Shown here piece by piece: positions 34,550 to 43,719 of a stretch of 64,000 nt of DNA. The stretch is from Vibrio rarus (GTDB lineage: Bacteria; Pseudomonadota; Gammaproteobacteria; Enterobacterales; Vibrionaceae). Every line of letters starts with the position of its first letter. Position 1 is the stretch's first letter. The notes under the pieces were generated by a model. The model was not told where the DNA came from and did not search any database. It saw nothing but the letters and a program-made list of their open reading frames with translations. The DNA is taken from the NCBI RefSeq assembly GCF_024347075.1, contig NZ_AP024901.1:372001-436000 (forward strand), in the 5' to 3' direction. The translations under genes and the position numbers were made by a program.

Positions 34550-35371
34550 TTACTTACCGTTTAAAGCGTAAAAATGATGCACAGGACCATGACCATGACC
34601 CACACCTAATTCATCAGCGTGAGCAATAGCATTAGAAATATACGCTTTGCCCAAAGTCACAGACTCACTTAACGACCCCGTTTGCGCCATAAATGAGGCA
34701 ATGGCCGATGACAAAGTGCACCCTGTGCCGTGAGTATTTTGCGTATTCACGCGCGGCACCGTAAAGGTTTGCACATTGTCTGGGGTAATCAATAAGTCCG
34801 TGCTACTTGCTTCCCCCTCTAAATGGCCCCCTTTAAGAAGTACAGCTTGGCAATCTAATGCGCGTAAATCTTCTATCATGGCGTTCATTTGTGATTCTGT
34901 TGTGGGTAAGGCTTGACCAAGCAGGGTCGCCGCTTCAGGTAAGTTAGGAGTGATCACATCGGCCAAAGGGAGCAATTGCGTTTTAAGCGTTTCAATAGCG
35001 GATTGTTGCAGTAATAAATCACCACTGGTGGCGACCATTACAGGGTCTACAACCAAATAGCGAGGCTGATACTGCTTAAGCTTGTTAACGACAGCGTGAA
35101 TGAGGGAGGCTTCTGCTAACATGCCCACTTTTACCGCAACCACATCAAGATCGCTAAATACCGCATCAAGTTGCTGCTCAATAAATTCAGCAGGAATGGG
35201 CAAAATGCCACTCACGCCTTGGGTGTTTTGCGCCGTTAAAGCAGTAATGACAGAGCAAGCATAGCTTCCAGTGGCTGAAATGGCCTTGATATCCGCTTGA
35301 ATACCCGCACCACCACCGCTATCAGAGCCAGCAATAGTTAATACAATGGGAGTTTTTTTTGATTGTGACAC
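34550..35371 (-). CDS. thiD: Hydroxymethylpyrimidine kinase ThiD
   Basis: 273 residues from a GTG start at 35371 preceded by AAGGA. The frame runs on upstream, but that part does not resemble ThiD. Ribokinase-type motifs: TIAGSDSGGGAGIQADIKAI, VDPVMVATSGD, LLKGGH and the catalytic NTHGTGCTLSSAIAS. It makes HMP-phosphate and then HMP-diphosphate for ThiE. First gene of the thi operon, behind a TPP riboswitch. Confidence 0.93.
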   Translation of the reverse strand: MSQSKKTPIVLTIAGSDSGGGAGIQADIKAISATGSYACSVITALTAQNTQGVSGILPIPAEFIEQQLDAVFSDLDVVAVKVGMLAEASLIHAVVNKLKQYQPRYLVVDPVMVATSGDLLLQQSAIETLKTQLLPLADVITPNLPEAATLLGQALPTTESQMNAMIEDLRALDCQAVLLKGGHLEGEASSTDLLITPDNVQTFTVPRVNTQNTHGTGCTLSSAIASFMAQTGSLSESVTLGKAYISNAIAHADELGVGHGHGPVHHFYALNGK

Positions 35372-35442
35372 AGACACTTCCTTTTCGCTCGACGAACGAA
35401 ACCAATGCCTATCAGCCAACACAAGGAGGACATGTAGAGCGA

Positions 35443-35523
35443 TTAGTTCCCTACGTCAGCACTAACTGAATCAGGTTCAACGGGTTCACTATTGTGATCT
35501 CAGCCTATTGGCTCCCCGACTAA
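35443..35523 (-). ncRNA. TPP (THI-box) riboswitch
   Basis: On the minus strand the THI-box hallmarks appear in order: P1 arm TTAGT, GGGGAGCC, GGCTGAGA, ACCCGTTGAACCTGATTCAG, TGCTGACGTAGGGAA and the closing ACTAA. It lies about 70 bases before the thiD start. A CCTCCTT just downstream could pair with the AAGGA of thiD, which would make translational control plausible. Confidence 0.95.
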
Positions 35524-35616
35524 TACGATTGAGCGATACTAACAGAGTCAATATATTGTTGAAACTAAAAATCACCACCAAACAGAAATTACTGCTCGCA
35601 TACACAAAAACTCACA

Positions 35617-36105
35617 TTATTCACAGTAAAGGACCCATGTTAATGTTGCTTCATAGCGTCCAGCAGGTGCGCGACTTTTAGCCATGTTGACTCTTAATCT
35701 CACCTCCAGATACCCATCTTGGGTAAACGCTTGGGGACTGAGTTCGACCCCACGCTGCCAGTAATCGATATCTCCAGTAAAACGTTCGTCACCATCTACT
35801 TGGATTTGTAGCCAATGATTCGCTACCTCATTCGTCCCACTCATCATTTCAATTCTTTTCAGTCTCAGAAACACCCGCCGCCTGTGTTTATCCACGTTTA
35901 ATTTGACCTGCGAGGCGCTACCATCAAAATGGGCACCAAAAACGATATCCCCTAAGTCTCTGATGGTTTCCAGATGACATTGGTTGTTTTTGTGCTTATT
36001 TACATCATGCTGATTGTGCTGCAACGCTCTCATATTTAATTCATGATGAGCGCTCACTGAAAACGTACCCATGAAAAATAACAAACAAACTAATAGATAC
36101 TTCAT
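35617..36105 (-). CDS. Small secreted beta-rich protein, unknown (last of five)
   Basis: 162 residues with a signal peptide ending near SVSA. Two cysteines (about C43 and C161) could form one disulphide. The C-terminal block GRYEATLTWVLYC resembles TVEVTWRLHC of the protein at 36594, and the middle parts also correspond, so the two are paralogues with an Ig-like or pilin-like look. The start codon follows the preceding stop directly. Adhesin or fimbrial subunit is a guess; no chaperone or usher is beside it. Confidence 0.6.
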   Translation of the reverse strand: MKYLLVCLLFFMGTFSVSAHHELNMRALQHNQHDVNKHKNNQCHLETIRDLGDIVFGAHFDGSASQVKLNVDKHRRRVFLRLKRIEMMSGTNEVANHWLQIQVDGDERFTGDIDYWQRGVELSPQAFTQDGYLEVRLRVNMAKSRAPAGRYEATLTWVLYCE

Positions 36106-36546
36106 TTAATTAACCATAACTCGAACCATGAAATCATTCACCGCTTTACTCGTAATGTTGGTACTGGTTAAGGTTTTATTACTCTGGGTTTGTACGCGGT
36201 ACTGTGAGCTAATAATAATATCCTTATCATCATAGAAGTAATTAATCACAATATCGCAACTCACCACTTGTGGGTGATTATCCTCAACTAAGGTTCTGGT
36301 GTAATTTAATCGACTTGATATATCAATCAAATCTACTTTACTCCAATTAATCAACTCTGAATCTGAAATAGCATCAAATATACGTCGCTCATGATATTTT
36401 GCACCTTGATGGCAATACTTATCTAAATACTTTACCTGCTCAGTATCCATCCCCATTTGGGCATTATTTTGTTGTGGTTCTATATTTGAATTTGCTATCA
36501 CTGACGTAGAAAAGCCTAACAGTATTAAATGAATCCAACGCAACAT
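36106..36546 (-). CDS. Small exported protein, unknown
   Basis: 146 residues from ATG 36546 (AGAGGTG before it; an earlier in-frame ATG at 36582 has no such site and would push the signal peptide inward). Signal peptide about 1-18. The mature part has two cysteines and ends in VNDFMVRVMVN. It shows no motif that I recognise. Second to last in the five-gene secreted operon. Confidence 0.55.
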   Translation of the reverse strand: MLRWIHLILLGFSTSVIANSNIEPQQNNAQMGMDTEQVKYLDKYCHQGAKYHERRIFDAISDSELINWSKVDLIDISSRLNYTRTLVEDNHPQVVSCDIVINYFYDDKDIIISSQYRVQTQSNKTLTSTNITSKAVNDFMVRVMVN

Positions 36547-36593
36547 TAGCACCTCTAAAAAAGGCAGTTGACTAAAAATCAACTGCCAGATTG

Positions 36594-37088
36594 TTACTGA
36601 ATTTTTGCAGCATCACCATGACAATGCAGTCGCCATGTCACTTCAACCGTATTTTGACCATCGGGTAGGTACTGAGAAGTACGCGCCCATACACTAACGG
36701 TTTCATCTTCCGCAAAACTTATCTGCACACGCTCTTTGTCCCAATCAGAAGCGGACTTCTCACTAGGATCAATACCCGCGCCATCAAGTTTAAAATACAA
36801 CAGGTCATCATTAACTCCATTGGAGGTGTCCAGCTTATGAAACTCAAGATCAACGCTGGCATATTGGTTATTATTAATCATAAGATCCGCCGATGAACCA
36901 TTGTCATAATTATCCCCTATAGCCAAAGTACCTTCATTTTGAGAAGACACACCGCACTCACCTTCTACCTCTACAGAAAATTTCGTGGTGGCATCACTGT
37001 GATCACCATTATCAGCCGCTATCGCCAGTGTGCTCAAAGGGATAGCGCAGCTTGCTGCTATGTAAAGCAGGTGTTTTTTGTTCAACAT
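36594..37088 (-). CDS. Secreted protein, pilin-like, paralogue of 35617 gene
   Basis: 164 residues with signal peptide ending near AIAA. Two cysteines (near 45 and 155) frame a beta-rich region rich in Asp and Asn (GDNYDNGSSADLMINNNQYASVDLEFHKLD). The end TVEVTWRLHCHG matches the paralogue. This pattern recalls DUF4402 or coat-U type subunits, but I would not assign one. It could be a matrix or fimbrial subunit. Confidence 0.55.
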   Translation of the reverse strand: MLNKKHLLYIAASCAIPLSTLAIAADNGDHSDATTKFSVEVEGECGVSSQNEGTLAIGDNYDNGSSADLMINNNQYASVDLEFHKLDTSNGVNDDLLYFKLDGAGIDPSEKSASDWDKERVQISFAEDETVSVWARTSQYLPDGQNTVEVTWRLHCHGDAAKIQ

Positions 37089-37092
37089 ATAG

Positions 37093-37536
37093 TTACTCCG
37101 AAAATGTTGTATTGGTCTGTTTGGTTTTTAAGAGACGGTATTTCTCCGCCTGAATTTGCAGTAACTTGAGCTCATGCTCTGCCTCAGCTAACTCTTCCTC
37201 TCGACTGCGCTGACGTAATTCATATTCATACAAGCGAGTACAGTCGACCCTATCTTCTCCACCAAATTGAATGGTTACTGCGGCGTATATCCCTGCCTCA
37301 TCCTGGTTTTGGTGATAATAGTTGTCGTAATAATTGTCACTGTCTTCATTGCCCTGTGCTCCATAGGTACCCACCTGAAAGGTTTTTCCGGTAGATACCG
37401 CCTGCTCGCACGAGGCCCCTGATTCGGTACGAATGCGATCGGTGCCCGACGGGTTCGATAAACTAGGAATAGGATTAGCCAATGCACTGCTACAAAGAAG
37501 GATGCCAGCCAACCCTATATAGTGTTTCATCACCAT
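37093..37536 (-). CDS. Secreted protein with C-terminal coiled coil
   Basis: About 147 residues; signal peptide ends near ALAN. The middle is rich in Asp, Asn and Tyr (QGNEDSDNYYDNYYHQNQDEAG). The end is a charged helix (YEYELRQRSREEELAEAEHELKLLQIQAEKYRLLK) likely to form a coiled coil. AGGAG precedes the start region. It is 4 bases before the next gene, and its start overlaps the stop of the previous gene. Function unknown. Confidence 0.55.
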   Translation of the reverse strand: MVMKHYIGLAGILLCSSALANPIPSLSNPSGTDRIRTESGASCEQAVSTGKTFQVGTYGAQGNEDSDNYYDNYYHQNQDEAGIYAAVTIQFGGEDRVDCTRLYEYELRQRSREEELAEAEHELKLLQIQAEKYRLLKTKQTNTTFSE

Positions 37537-37889
37537 CACATTCTCCTAAATTTAAGGTGCGTACATACCTCATACTTATTAGCACTGCCAGTATCCATTA
37601 ATGTACACACTTGCTTTTTTGTTGTTTGACTGGCTGGGGTATTCACCGAGATATCTAGCTTAATATCTTGATTAGCCTGTAATGTAATTTTATTAGGGAA
37701 TTTTTTATCATCTATACTTAAATAAAAATCCGCTGTTTTATGATAACGATTAACTAAAATAAAACTCACATGGGCTTTATCTGAATACGTTTGAAAATCT
37801 GTTTCCTTCCATTTATGTACATTGGCCATAGCTGGCATGGCAATGCCAATACAACAAATAACAACAGCAGCAAAGCACTGTTTTTTCAT
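37536..37889 (-). CDS. Small exported protein, first of five, unknown
   Basis: About 117 residues from ATG 37889 (GGGGG 6 bases upstream). Signal peptide ends near AMAN. Beta-rich, two cysteines near the C-terminus (about C98 and C111). It could be an Ig-like chaperone or a CsgC/H-like protein, but no motif decides it. It begins a five-gene operon of exported proteins. Confidence 0.5.
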   Translation of the reverse strand: MKKQCFAAVVICCIGIAMPAMANVHKWKETDFQTYSDKAHVSFILVNRYHKTADFYLSIDDKKFPNKITLQANQDIKLDISVNTPASQTTKKQVCTLMDTGSANKYEVCTHLKFRRM

Positions 37890-38189
37890 GTTAACCCCCA
37901 TTTGTTAAACAGAAATAATATGGTCAGGCAATTAATACGCATCACTTACATTAAAATAAAACGTTCCCCGTACATGGTATGCAAGGATTATCATTTCTAG
38001 TTTAAACATTAGTTATTACTATTAATTTTCATGGAGCTACTTTATTTTTTATCCGCGTAAATAAACAATGATTTACATAAATAGCTGATATTCATTTAGG
38101 TAATAGTGAGGTTTGCTACGCCGAAAAGCCATTGTCTGCTGTGCTGTAACGTGTTAGAACTCGTGCATCATTTTTCATACTCAATCCCT

Positions 38190-38918
38190 ATGACTCAACA
38201 CCACTCTTTTAAGCAATTGGTCCACTCACGACGTTCCGTGCGCAAATACGATCAAACCACAGATTTTAATCATGATATTATAAAGAACGCTTTGCATCTG
38301 ACCCTGCTAAGCCCCAATAGCAGTAACATGCAATTATGGGAGTTTCATCGTGTCATTAATCAGCAGAAAAGAGAGCAGTTAGCCAGATTGTGTATGGGGC
38401 AAAACGCGGCCACTACCGCTAATGAGTTGGTTGTCTTCGTTACCACACCGGATAAATGGCAACAACGTGCTGCAATGAATGCGGCGCAAATCCGAGAAAA
38501 TTTTGCTCACCGCAGCATTGATGGCATAGCCAAACGCGCCACAAAATATTATGAAAAACTCATTCCCTTCATCTACAGTAATGACCCTTGGGGGATCAAA
38601 GGGTGTATACGCAAACTATTGGTCACCTGTTTAGGACTAAAAAAGCCTATGTTTCGTGAAGTCACTAAACAAGATCTTAGGGTTTGCCTGCACAAAAGTA
38701 CCTCACTCGCGGCTATGACATTTATGATGGCCATTCGCGATCAGGGTTACGACACTTGTCCAATGGAGGGTTTTGACTCTGTACGGAGTAAAAAACTGCT
38801 TGGTTTAGGTAAAAATGATGAAATCACTATGATAATCAGTGTCGGCAAGCGTACCGATGAGGGCATTTATGGAGAGCGTCATCGAGTACCCGCCACAGAA
38901 GTTATTTTTACACACTAA
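38190..38918 (+). CDS. Nitroreductase-family FMN oxidoreductase
   Basis: 242 residues from ATG 38190. The upstream frame from 38106 is not conserved in character. FMN-binding motifs RRSVRKYD at the start, LSPNSSNMQLWEF and the late EGFDSVRSKKLLGL and MIISVGKRTDEG are typical of the nitroreductase superfamily. Substrates are typically quinones or nitro compounds; the specific one is unknown. A LysR regulator follows in the same direction 88 bases later and may control it. Confidence 0.85.
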   Translation: MTQHHSFKQLVHSRRSVRKYDQTTDFNHDIIKNALHLTLLSPNSSNMQLWEFHRVINQQKREQLARLCMGQNAATTANELVVFVTTPDKWQQRAAMNAAQIRENFAHRSIDGIAKRATKYYEKLIPFIYSNDPWGIKGCIRKLLVTCLGLKKPMFREVTKQDLRVCLHKSTSLAAMTFMMAIRDQGYDTCPMEGFDSVRSKKLLGLGKNDEITMIISVGKRTDEGIYGERHRVPATEVIFTH

Positions 38919-39006
38919 AAATTCCCGTGTATCAAACTTGATAAACTTATTGATTTTGTTGCATATTTGCCTATCTTTAACCTAATAAATAAAGATAGGC
39001 AAATGG

Positions 39007-39825
39007 ATGAGAATTACAGATCTAAACTCACTGCACGTGTTCTTGACGTTAATGCAAACGCACTCAACGCAGCGGGCCGCCAAGAAGCTCGGACGCTCGC
39101 AATCCTATGTGTCTAAAGTGCTTGCCCAACTTCGCGATGAGTTGGACGACCCACTCTTTACGCGCAGTGCCGAAGGGCTCGCCCCAACCTCGTATGCGCT
39201 TAGCATTCAACCTAAATTACACACAGCCCTTGAACAACTCTCCCACTCTTTAGAGCCAGAACAATTTTCACCCAAAAATGTTGATCGCATTGTTTTACAC
39301 ATACTTGAGCCTATGTTGATTCGGTTTGGTAAACGTATTATTGAAAATATCCGACAACAAACCGATGCCATTATAGAAATGCGCAACTGGAATAAATTAT
39401 CTGAAAGCATGATTTTAGATGAAGAAGTGGATATGGGGATTCATATATTAAGTGATAAACCGCAAACGTTATCGCAAAAGAAACTGTATAACGGCTGTGG
39501 CATTGTGATGGGCAATACACAAGGAGAATACATCAAGTACATTGCCTCCGGGGTGAACGATTATGAAAATAGATTTCAAAGGGCACTTCCTGATGTAGAG
39601 GCGACCCTTTTTGTCGATAACTATATGTTAATGAAAGAGTTAATGGATATTGCTTACACCATGCGTCATGAAGCGTATCAAGCGGACTCGGATATCCCTG
39701 ACCTTGGTATTGATACCGCCACAGTACAAAAAGCATCGAAACGAAAATCGCCCAAAAACATTTGGCTTGTCAAGCTGATAGAAAAGTGTGTGTCTGAGGA
39801 ATTAAAAGCCAACACCACGGCATAA
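39007..39825 (+). CDS. LysR-type transcriptional regulator
   Basis: 272 residues. LysR HTH at about 5-62 (LNSLHVFLTLMQTHSTQRAAKKLGRSQSYVSKVLAQLRDELDDPLFTR) followed by a short effector domain (LHILEPMLIRFGKRIIENIRQQ to the C-terminus). The effector part is diverged and about 25 residues shorter than usual, and the end is basic (KASKRKSPKNIWLVKLIEK). Target unknown; the neighbouring nitroreductase or the HlyD-type pair are candidates. Confidence 0.85.
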   Translation: MRITDLNSLHVFLTLMQTHSTQRAAKKLGRSQSYVSKVLAQLRDELDDPLFTRSAEGLAPTSYALSIQPKLHTALEQLSHSLEPEQFSPKNVDRIVLHILEPMLIRFGKRIIENIRQQTDAIIEMRNWNKLSESMILDEEVDMGIHILSDKPQTLSQKKLYNGCGIVMGNTQGEYIKYIASGVNDYENRFQRALPDVEATLFVDNYMLMKELMDIAYTMRHEAYQADSDIPDLGIDTATVQKASKRKSPKNIWLVKLIEKCVSEELKANTTA

Positions 39826-39878
39826 TGGGCAAAGCCCAATCAACAGACTGGGCTATGTCATGTTGGCAATAACGGAAT

Positions 39879-40910
39879 TTACATTGCCGATAAATACGCT
39901 TTATACGCTTTTAAGCGAACGGTAGCCGCGCCAATAATATCCATAAACCCTAGCATTGAGTGAGGTTTATCAGCAGAAACCCAGCCCGACCCCGTTGAAC
40001 CAATGGGGATGTTATATCCTTGCGGTTCATTAAATTCGATGACGATAGTTCGACCATGGTTATTGGTGTTATTTCCCACATGCTGCCTAACATGCTGGCT
40101 ACCTTGGCGCACTTGAACTTGGGCCTCACCAGTACCTGTGGTGATGCTGTGTACGCGTCCTCTAAAAATTTCTCCTGGATAGGCATCCACATAAAACTCG
40201 GCAAACTGACCAATTTTAATCCCGCGATAACTTTGCTCTGGAATGCGCATTTCCACAAACTTCTTATCTGTGGCATATAAATGCATATTACCGGTACGTG
40301 TTCCACTCGTGACATTCGTAATAGAGAGTTGCCCGTCAAACGGTGCGCGCACTTCACGGCGGTCATTTTGCCATTGTGCAGTGGCCATTTGCGCCTCTAT
40401 ATTCATTATTTGTGCATGAGCGGCGGCAATTTTAGCTTCTGCTGTTTCAATGCGCGTTCGAATATCGTCACGCTCCGACTCTTGTGCAAAATCTTTCAGT
40501 GTTTCTAAACGCACTAATGTACGTTGATCATTGGTTTGTTGATGCCTCAATGACAAGATCTCCGCTTCACTGGCCTTCTTTTGCGCCACTAAACTGTCGA
40601 TTTGCGATTCTGTATCTTCTGAACGCAAGGTATAAATCAAATCACCTTTTTTCACCATCTGGTTATGGGTGACGTACACTTGATCCACTTCTTGACCGAA
40701 CAAGGGACTCAATACTGCGTGAGGCGCTTTGACTGTGGTGCTATCGGTTAGATCCGCAGGAGACCAAAAACGATGAGCCACAAACAGGGATGCAGCAATA
40801 AGGCCCCCTGTGCAAACCATAATCGTGGCATTTTTTAAGCTCCATTTAACTACGCCCAATTTTACTAATATCCAGCAAATAAGGATGTAAGGTAGCATTA
40901 TCTCTTTCAT
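39879..40910 (-). CDS. HlyD/EmrA-type membrane fusion protein
   Basis: 343 residues. N-terminal membrane helix pair region (about 5-50), a biotinyl/lipoyl half (AVLSPLFGQEVDQVYVTHNQMVKKGDLIYTL), a coiled-coil hairpin (DSLVAQKKASEAEILSL to NIEAQMATAQWQ), the second lipoyl half (VRAPFDGQLSITNVTSGTRT) and a beta barrel. It is 3 bases behind the small membrane protein at 40914, like the E. coli yibI-yibH pair. A partner exporter or outer-membrane channel is not in the window. Confidence 0.85.
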   Translation of the reverse strand: MKEIMLPYILICWILVKLGVVKWSLKNATIMVCTGGLIAASLFVAHRFWSPADLTDSTTVKAPHAVLSPLFGQEVDQVYVTHNQMVKKGDLIYTLRSEDTESQIDSLVAQKKASEAEILSLRHQQTNDQRTLVRLETLKDFAQESERDDIRTRIETAEAKIAAAHAQIMNIEAQMATAQWQNDRREVRAPFDGQLSITNVTSGTRTGNMHLYATDKKFVEMRIPEQSYRGIKIGQFAEFYVDAYPGEIFRGRVHSITTGTGEAQVQVRQGSQHVRQHVGNNTNNHGRTIVIEFNEPQGYNIPIGSTGSGWVSADKPHSMLGFMDIIGAATVRLKAYKAYLSAM

Positions 40911-40913
40911 GAC

Positions 40914-41423
40914 TTATTCCTCAGTTGACTTGGGTTTATTGTGAGTCAGACCATTGCCAATCACTTTAGAGACTGATTGACCAATAACATCCCAACGGGT
41001 AAAGGCGATGATAATGGCCAGCACCCACCAAGTTTTATCTATAAATAAGCCACATAACGATAAAGCAAACACAATTTGAGTATGCGCGCTCGACATTTTT
41101 GATGCCTTGTGTACTGCCACTTCGTGCAGTTGCCACAGTAGATACAACACATAAATCACAACAGAGAATGTGACAAAAAATATAAAGCCCATAAAAACTT
41201 CAGAATCGAGCAAAGTGATGATCGTAGAATGCCCATTACTGAAGTATTCGGCCGGTAAATCCGTTCCATGAATACTGCCCATATAGGACAACGCAATAGA
41301 CGCACCTGCAATGATGCTAAATACAATAACGGCCTTTAACAGGTATGAGAGAAGTAAAATGATGCTCCTAGCAATAAATTTCCTTTTGCCATCATTGGCA
41401 GTAGGTAAAGAGGCAACAGACAT
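40914..41423 (-). CDS. Inner-membrane protein paired with HlyD-type adaptor
   Basis: 169 residues with four clear hydrophobic segments (about 18-45, 72-98, 113-130, 132-142) and a conserved-looking loop (LHEVAVHKASKMSSAHTQIVFALSLCGLFIDKTWWVLAII). It resembles DUF3302/YibI-type proteins in size and neighbourhood; family not certain. Its stop lies 3 bases before the adaptor start. Confidence 0.6.
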   Translation of the reverse strand: MSVASLPTANDGKRKFIARSIILLLSYLLKAVIVFSIIAGASIALSYMGSIHGTDLPAEYFSNGHSTIITLLDSEVFMGFIFFVTFSVVIYVLYLLWQLHEVAVHKASKMSSAHTQIVFALSLCGLFIDKTWWVLAIIIAFTRWDVIGQSVSKVIGNGLTHNKPKSTEE

Positions 41424-41588
41424 TCGTTTTCGCTTCTAGTGATGGGTTCGCAAGAGATCATAATGTAATAGCGGTGCGGTTTGGGAATATGCGTTATTCC
41501 TAAACATTAACACGATCGGCACCGGTCACTCGGTGTTTGTGGAAGATCTTACAATGGTGGATTACCCATGTATTTATGGGGTTTTAAT

Positions 41589-41724
41589 CACAGTAATTAA
41601 GTGCTCAGAAGTAGCGCAGGAAAAGCACTTGAGAACACGGCGATATTTTTTATAAGTACTTGTTCTACATTGAAAAATTGCAACACCGTTATCAAGTATT
41701 TTAACAAGCTAGAATGATCCGTTA
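41589..41724 (+). repeat. Repeat family B, copy 1
   Basis: CACAGTAATTAAGTG to GAATGATCCGTTA, 136 bp. A second copy is at 58545-58681, same orientation. The gap 41424-41836 holds this repeat and a terminator, no gene. Confidence 0.85.
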
Positions 41725-41755
41725 ATTTTGAGATTGGTCTCATTAATTTAAGTAC

Positions 41756-41783
41756 AAAAAAGCCCTCTTTAAAAGAGGGCTAA
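41756..41783 (-). terminator. Terminator of alginate lyase gene
   Basis: AGCCCTCTTT and AAAGAGGGCT form the stem; T-run on the minus strand. Lies 54 bases after the alginate lyase stop. Confidence 0.9.
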
Positions 41784-41836
41784 TAGAGATGGAAGTTGCA
41801 TCAATAATGATGGTTAACTGCCAAAGCAGACTCTAA

Positions 41837-42796
41837 TTAGTGAGTCACTTTTAACTTATAGAACGTCGCTTGTGCGTAGTCATCTGCTTTACCAGATTTA
41901 TTTTGGTTGTATACACCCGCTTTGAAGAACATGTATTGACCGCCTTCACCGTAACCACTCTTAGACATATCGACTGTTTTCACGATATCTTTTTTGCCAT
42001 CGCGTTTTAACGTTACAGTCAGTAGATCGCCTTTCACATTGATGCTGTAGCTAAACTTCTCGTTAAGAGCGATACCATCAGTAGGTTCAACCGCTTTCGC
42101 ATCTTGATGCCAGTAGTTTGGTAGTGAATCACCAATCATGTTATGCCAAGTTTCGTCACCAAAACCTTTACGTGGTTCGTGAGCAAAGTAAATTGAACCG
42201 GTTTTATTTTGTGGCAATTTACGGTAGTACAAACGAATAGGTTCGTTGTTGTTAGCGTGAATTTGACCAATGATCACACGACCCACCTGCCAGTTTTCAC
42301 CCGTAGTTGTTACGTGGTTAACGGCAAGAGTTGCTTCTAATGTTCCGTCAACACCGCCTGCGGCTTTTTGATCGGCTTTTGGCGCACTAGAGAATACCCA
42401 GTTGTTGCCGCCAACACCTTTGGTTTTGAACGACGTATCACCACGACGCATCATCTCACGTAGTTCAGAACGTGTGTAGTGAGTGTTTTTAGATGTTTTC
42501 GCACCAGAAATTGGCGCATTAAATACCATGCCACCGTCTTTATCTAGGTAGAAGAATTTTGAATCAGAATAGCCACTGGATAATTCTTTCTCTTTTATTT
42601 GATCTGATTTACCGTTGCCATCAGAATCAACAGGAACACTGATACTCCAACCTAGCAGATCAAAGCTATCTGACGGAGCTTTAGTGGCCGCATGCGCGCC
42701 GGCACTCATAGTTAAAGCCGTCACCAAAGTAGCAATAGCACCGAGAGCCAGTTTCTTGCTTTTCTTTGTAGTGCTTAATGTCTTAAAGTTCATCAT
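41837..42796 (-). CDS. Alginate lyase, PL7 family (exported)
   Basis: 319 residues with signal peptide (end near AHAA). PL7 jelly-roll motifs are present: RSELREMMRRG (catalytic Arg), GQIHANNNEPIRLYYRKLP (QIH motif with catalytic His) and YMFFKAGVYNQN (catalytic Tyr). It degrades alginate by beta-elimination into oligosaccharides. The catalytic domain is closely similar to the one in the gene at 45004. A CRP-like site sits 75 bases upstream. The first of three PL7 genes in 5 kb. Confidence 0.93.
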   Translation of the reverse strand: MMNFKTLSTTKKSKKLALGAIATLVTALTMSAGAHAATKAPSDSFDLLGWSISVPVDSDGNGKSDQIKEKELSSGYSDSKFFYLDKDGGMVFNAPISGAKTSKNTHYTRSELREMMRRGDTSFKTKGVGGNNWVFSSAPKADQKAAGGVDGTLEATLAVNHVTTTGENWQVGRVIIGQIHANNNEPIRLYYRKLPQNKTGSIYFAHEPRKGFGDETWHNMIGDSLPNYWHQDAKAVEPTDGIALNEKFSYSINVKGDLLTVTLKRDGKKDIVKTVDMSKSGYGEGGQYMFFKAGVYNQNKSGKADDYAQATFYKLKVTH

Positions 42797-42870
42797 TATC
42801 TTTACACTCTTTGTCGTATTGTATTACTAAAGATATTAGCCTCATTTCCTCGCAGTCGTCACCTTTAAAC

Positions 42871-42886
42871 TGTGATCTAGATCGTA
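42871..42886. promoter_or_regulatory. CRP-like site upstream of alginate lyase
   Basis: TGTGATCTAGATCGTA agrees with the consensus in the left half and the spacer and differs at three positions in the right half. It is centred about 83 bases before the alginate lyase start, consistent with catabolite control. The remaining gap to 43098 is AT-rich with nothing else evident. Confidence 0.55.
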
Positions 42887-43098
42887 CTTTTTATAATGAA
42901 ATACAAAAATAACTGATAGTATATTCATCAATTCTATTGTTTTTCTTGTAAAGAATAATCCGTTAATATGCTCACTTGAATATTTATGCATGAATATTCT
43001 TATACTTTGTTGTGGGCAATTATGCAGGACAAATCATACAAACTGCGAAAAAACGTTTATAGTATGCCTACACCAAAATTACTTGCTAAAGGCCATTA

Positions 43099-43479
43099 AT
43101 GACTTCTGCTAATACTCCTTCTATTTCACGCGATCCTGCTGAGCGTTTTAACCTATTTTTCAAAACCGCCGTCACTCATAAAACTATCTGGTTACTCATT
43201 GATGAGCATGGCAGTGTCATGCTAAATACTGAAGATGAAGATTGTGTACCGGTATGGCCAACAAAAGAGCACGCTTTGCAATGGGCGACGGGTGAGTGGG
43301 AAGGATTTACGGCAGAGCCTATCTCTATAGCGAAATGGAAAAGTCGCTGGACCCATGGATTGGAAGACGATGAGTTATCATTGGTGGTGTTTCCCGATCA
43401 AGAAGGAGAAGGCATTGTGCTATTTCCTGATGAGTTTGAAATGGAATTAGTTAAGCAAGAGTCTAAATTAAAACGATAA
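43099..43479 (+). CDS. DUF2750 domain protein
   Basis: 126 residues. The whole protein fits DUF2750: RFNLFFKTAVTHKTIWLLIDEHGSVML, VPVWPTKEHALQWA and DELSLVVFPDQEGEGIVLFPDEFEMEL. Cytoplasmic, acidic, found widely in Vibrio. Function unknown. It is unrelated in sequence to the surrounding lyases and has its own hairpin behind it. Confidence 0.85.
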   Translation: MTSANTPSISRDPAERFNLFFKTAVTHKTIWLLIDEHGSVMLNTEDEDCVPVWPTKEHALQWATGEWEGFTAEPISIAKWKSRWTHGLEDDELSLVVFPDQEGEGIVLFPDEFEMELVKQESKLKR

Positions 43480-43497
43480 TCTTAAAAACTAGCATTA

Positions 43498-43519
43498 AGG
43501 CCGAACACCTCTTCGGCCT
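43498..43519 (+). terminator. Hairpin after DUF2750 gene
   Basis: AGGCCGAA and TTCGGCCT form a perfect 8-bp stem, 18 bases after the stop. No clear T-run. Confidence 0.6.
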
Positions 43520-43719
43520 CCCCACCCCTCTCTTTTACCTACCCTAGAGTTTTATAAACGGTAAAAGCAAATCACTTTTTCTAAAAAAATGTTAAGAGCA
43601 CACTCACAGAGTGGCATGTGCAACTCGTATTAGTTCACAGTTTCAAACCTTACAATTTGACATAAAATAGTACAAATACAATTATTTGCATATATCTATT
43701 GATCGAAGTGTAAAAGAAC

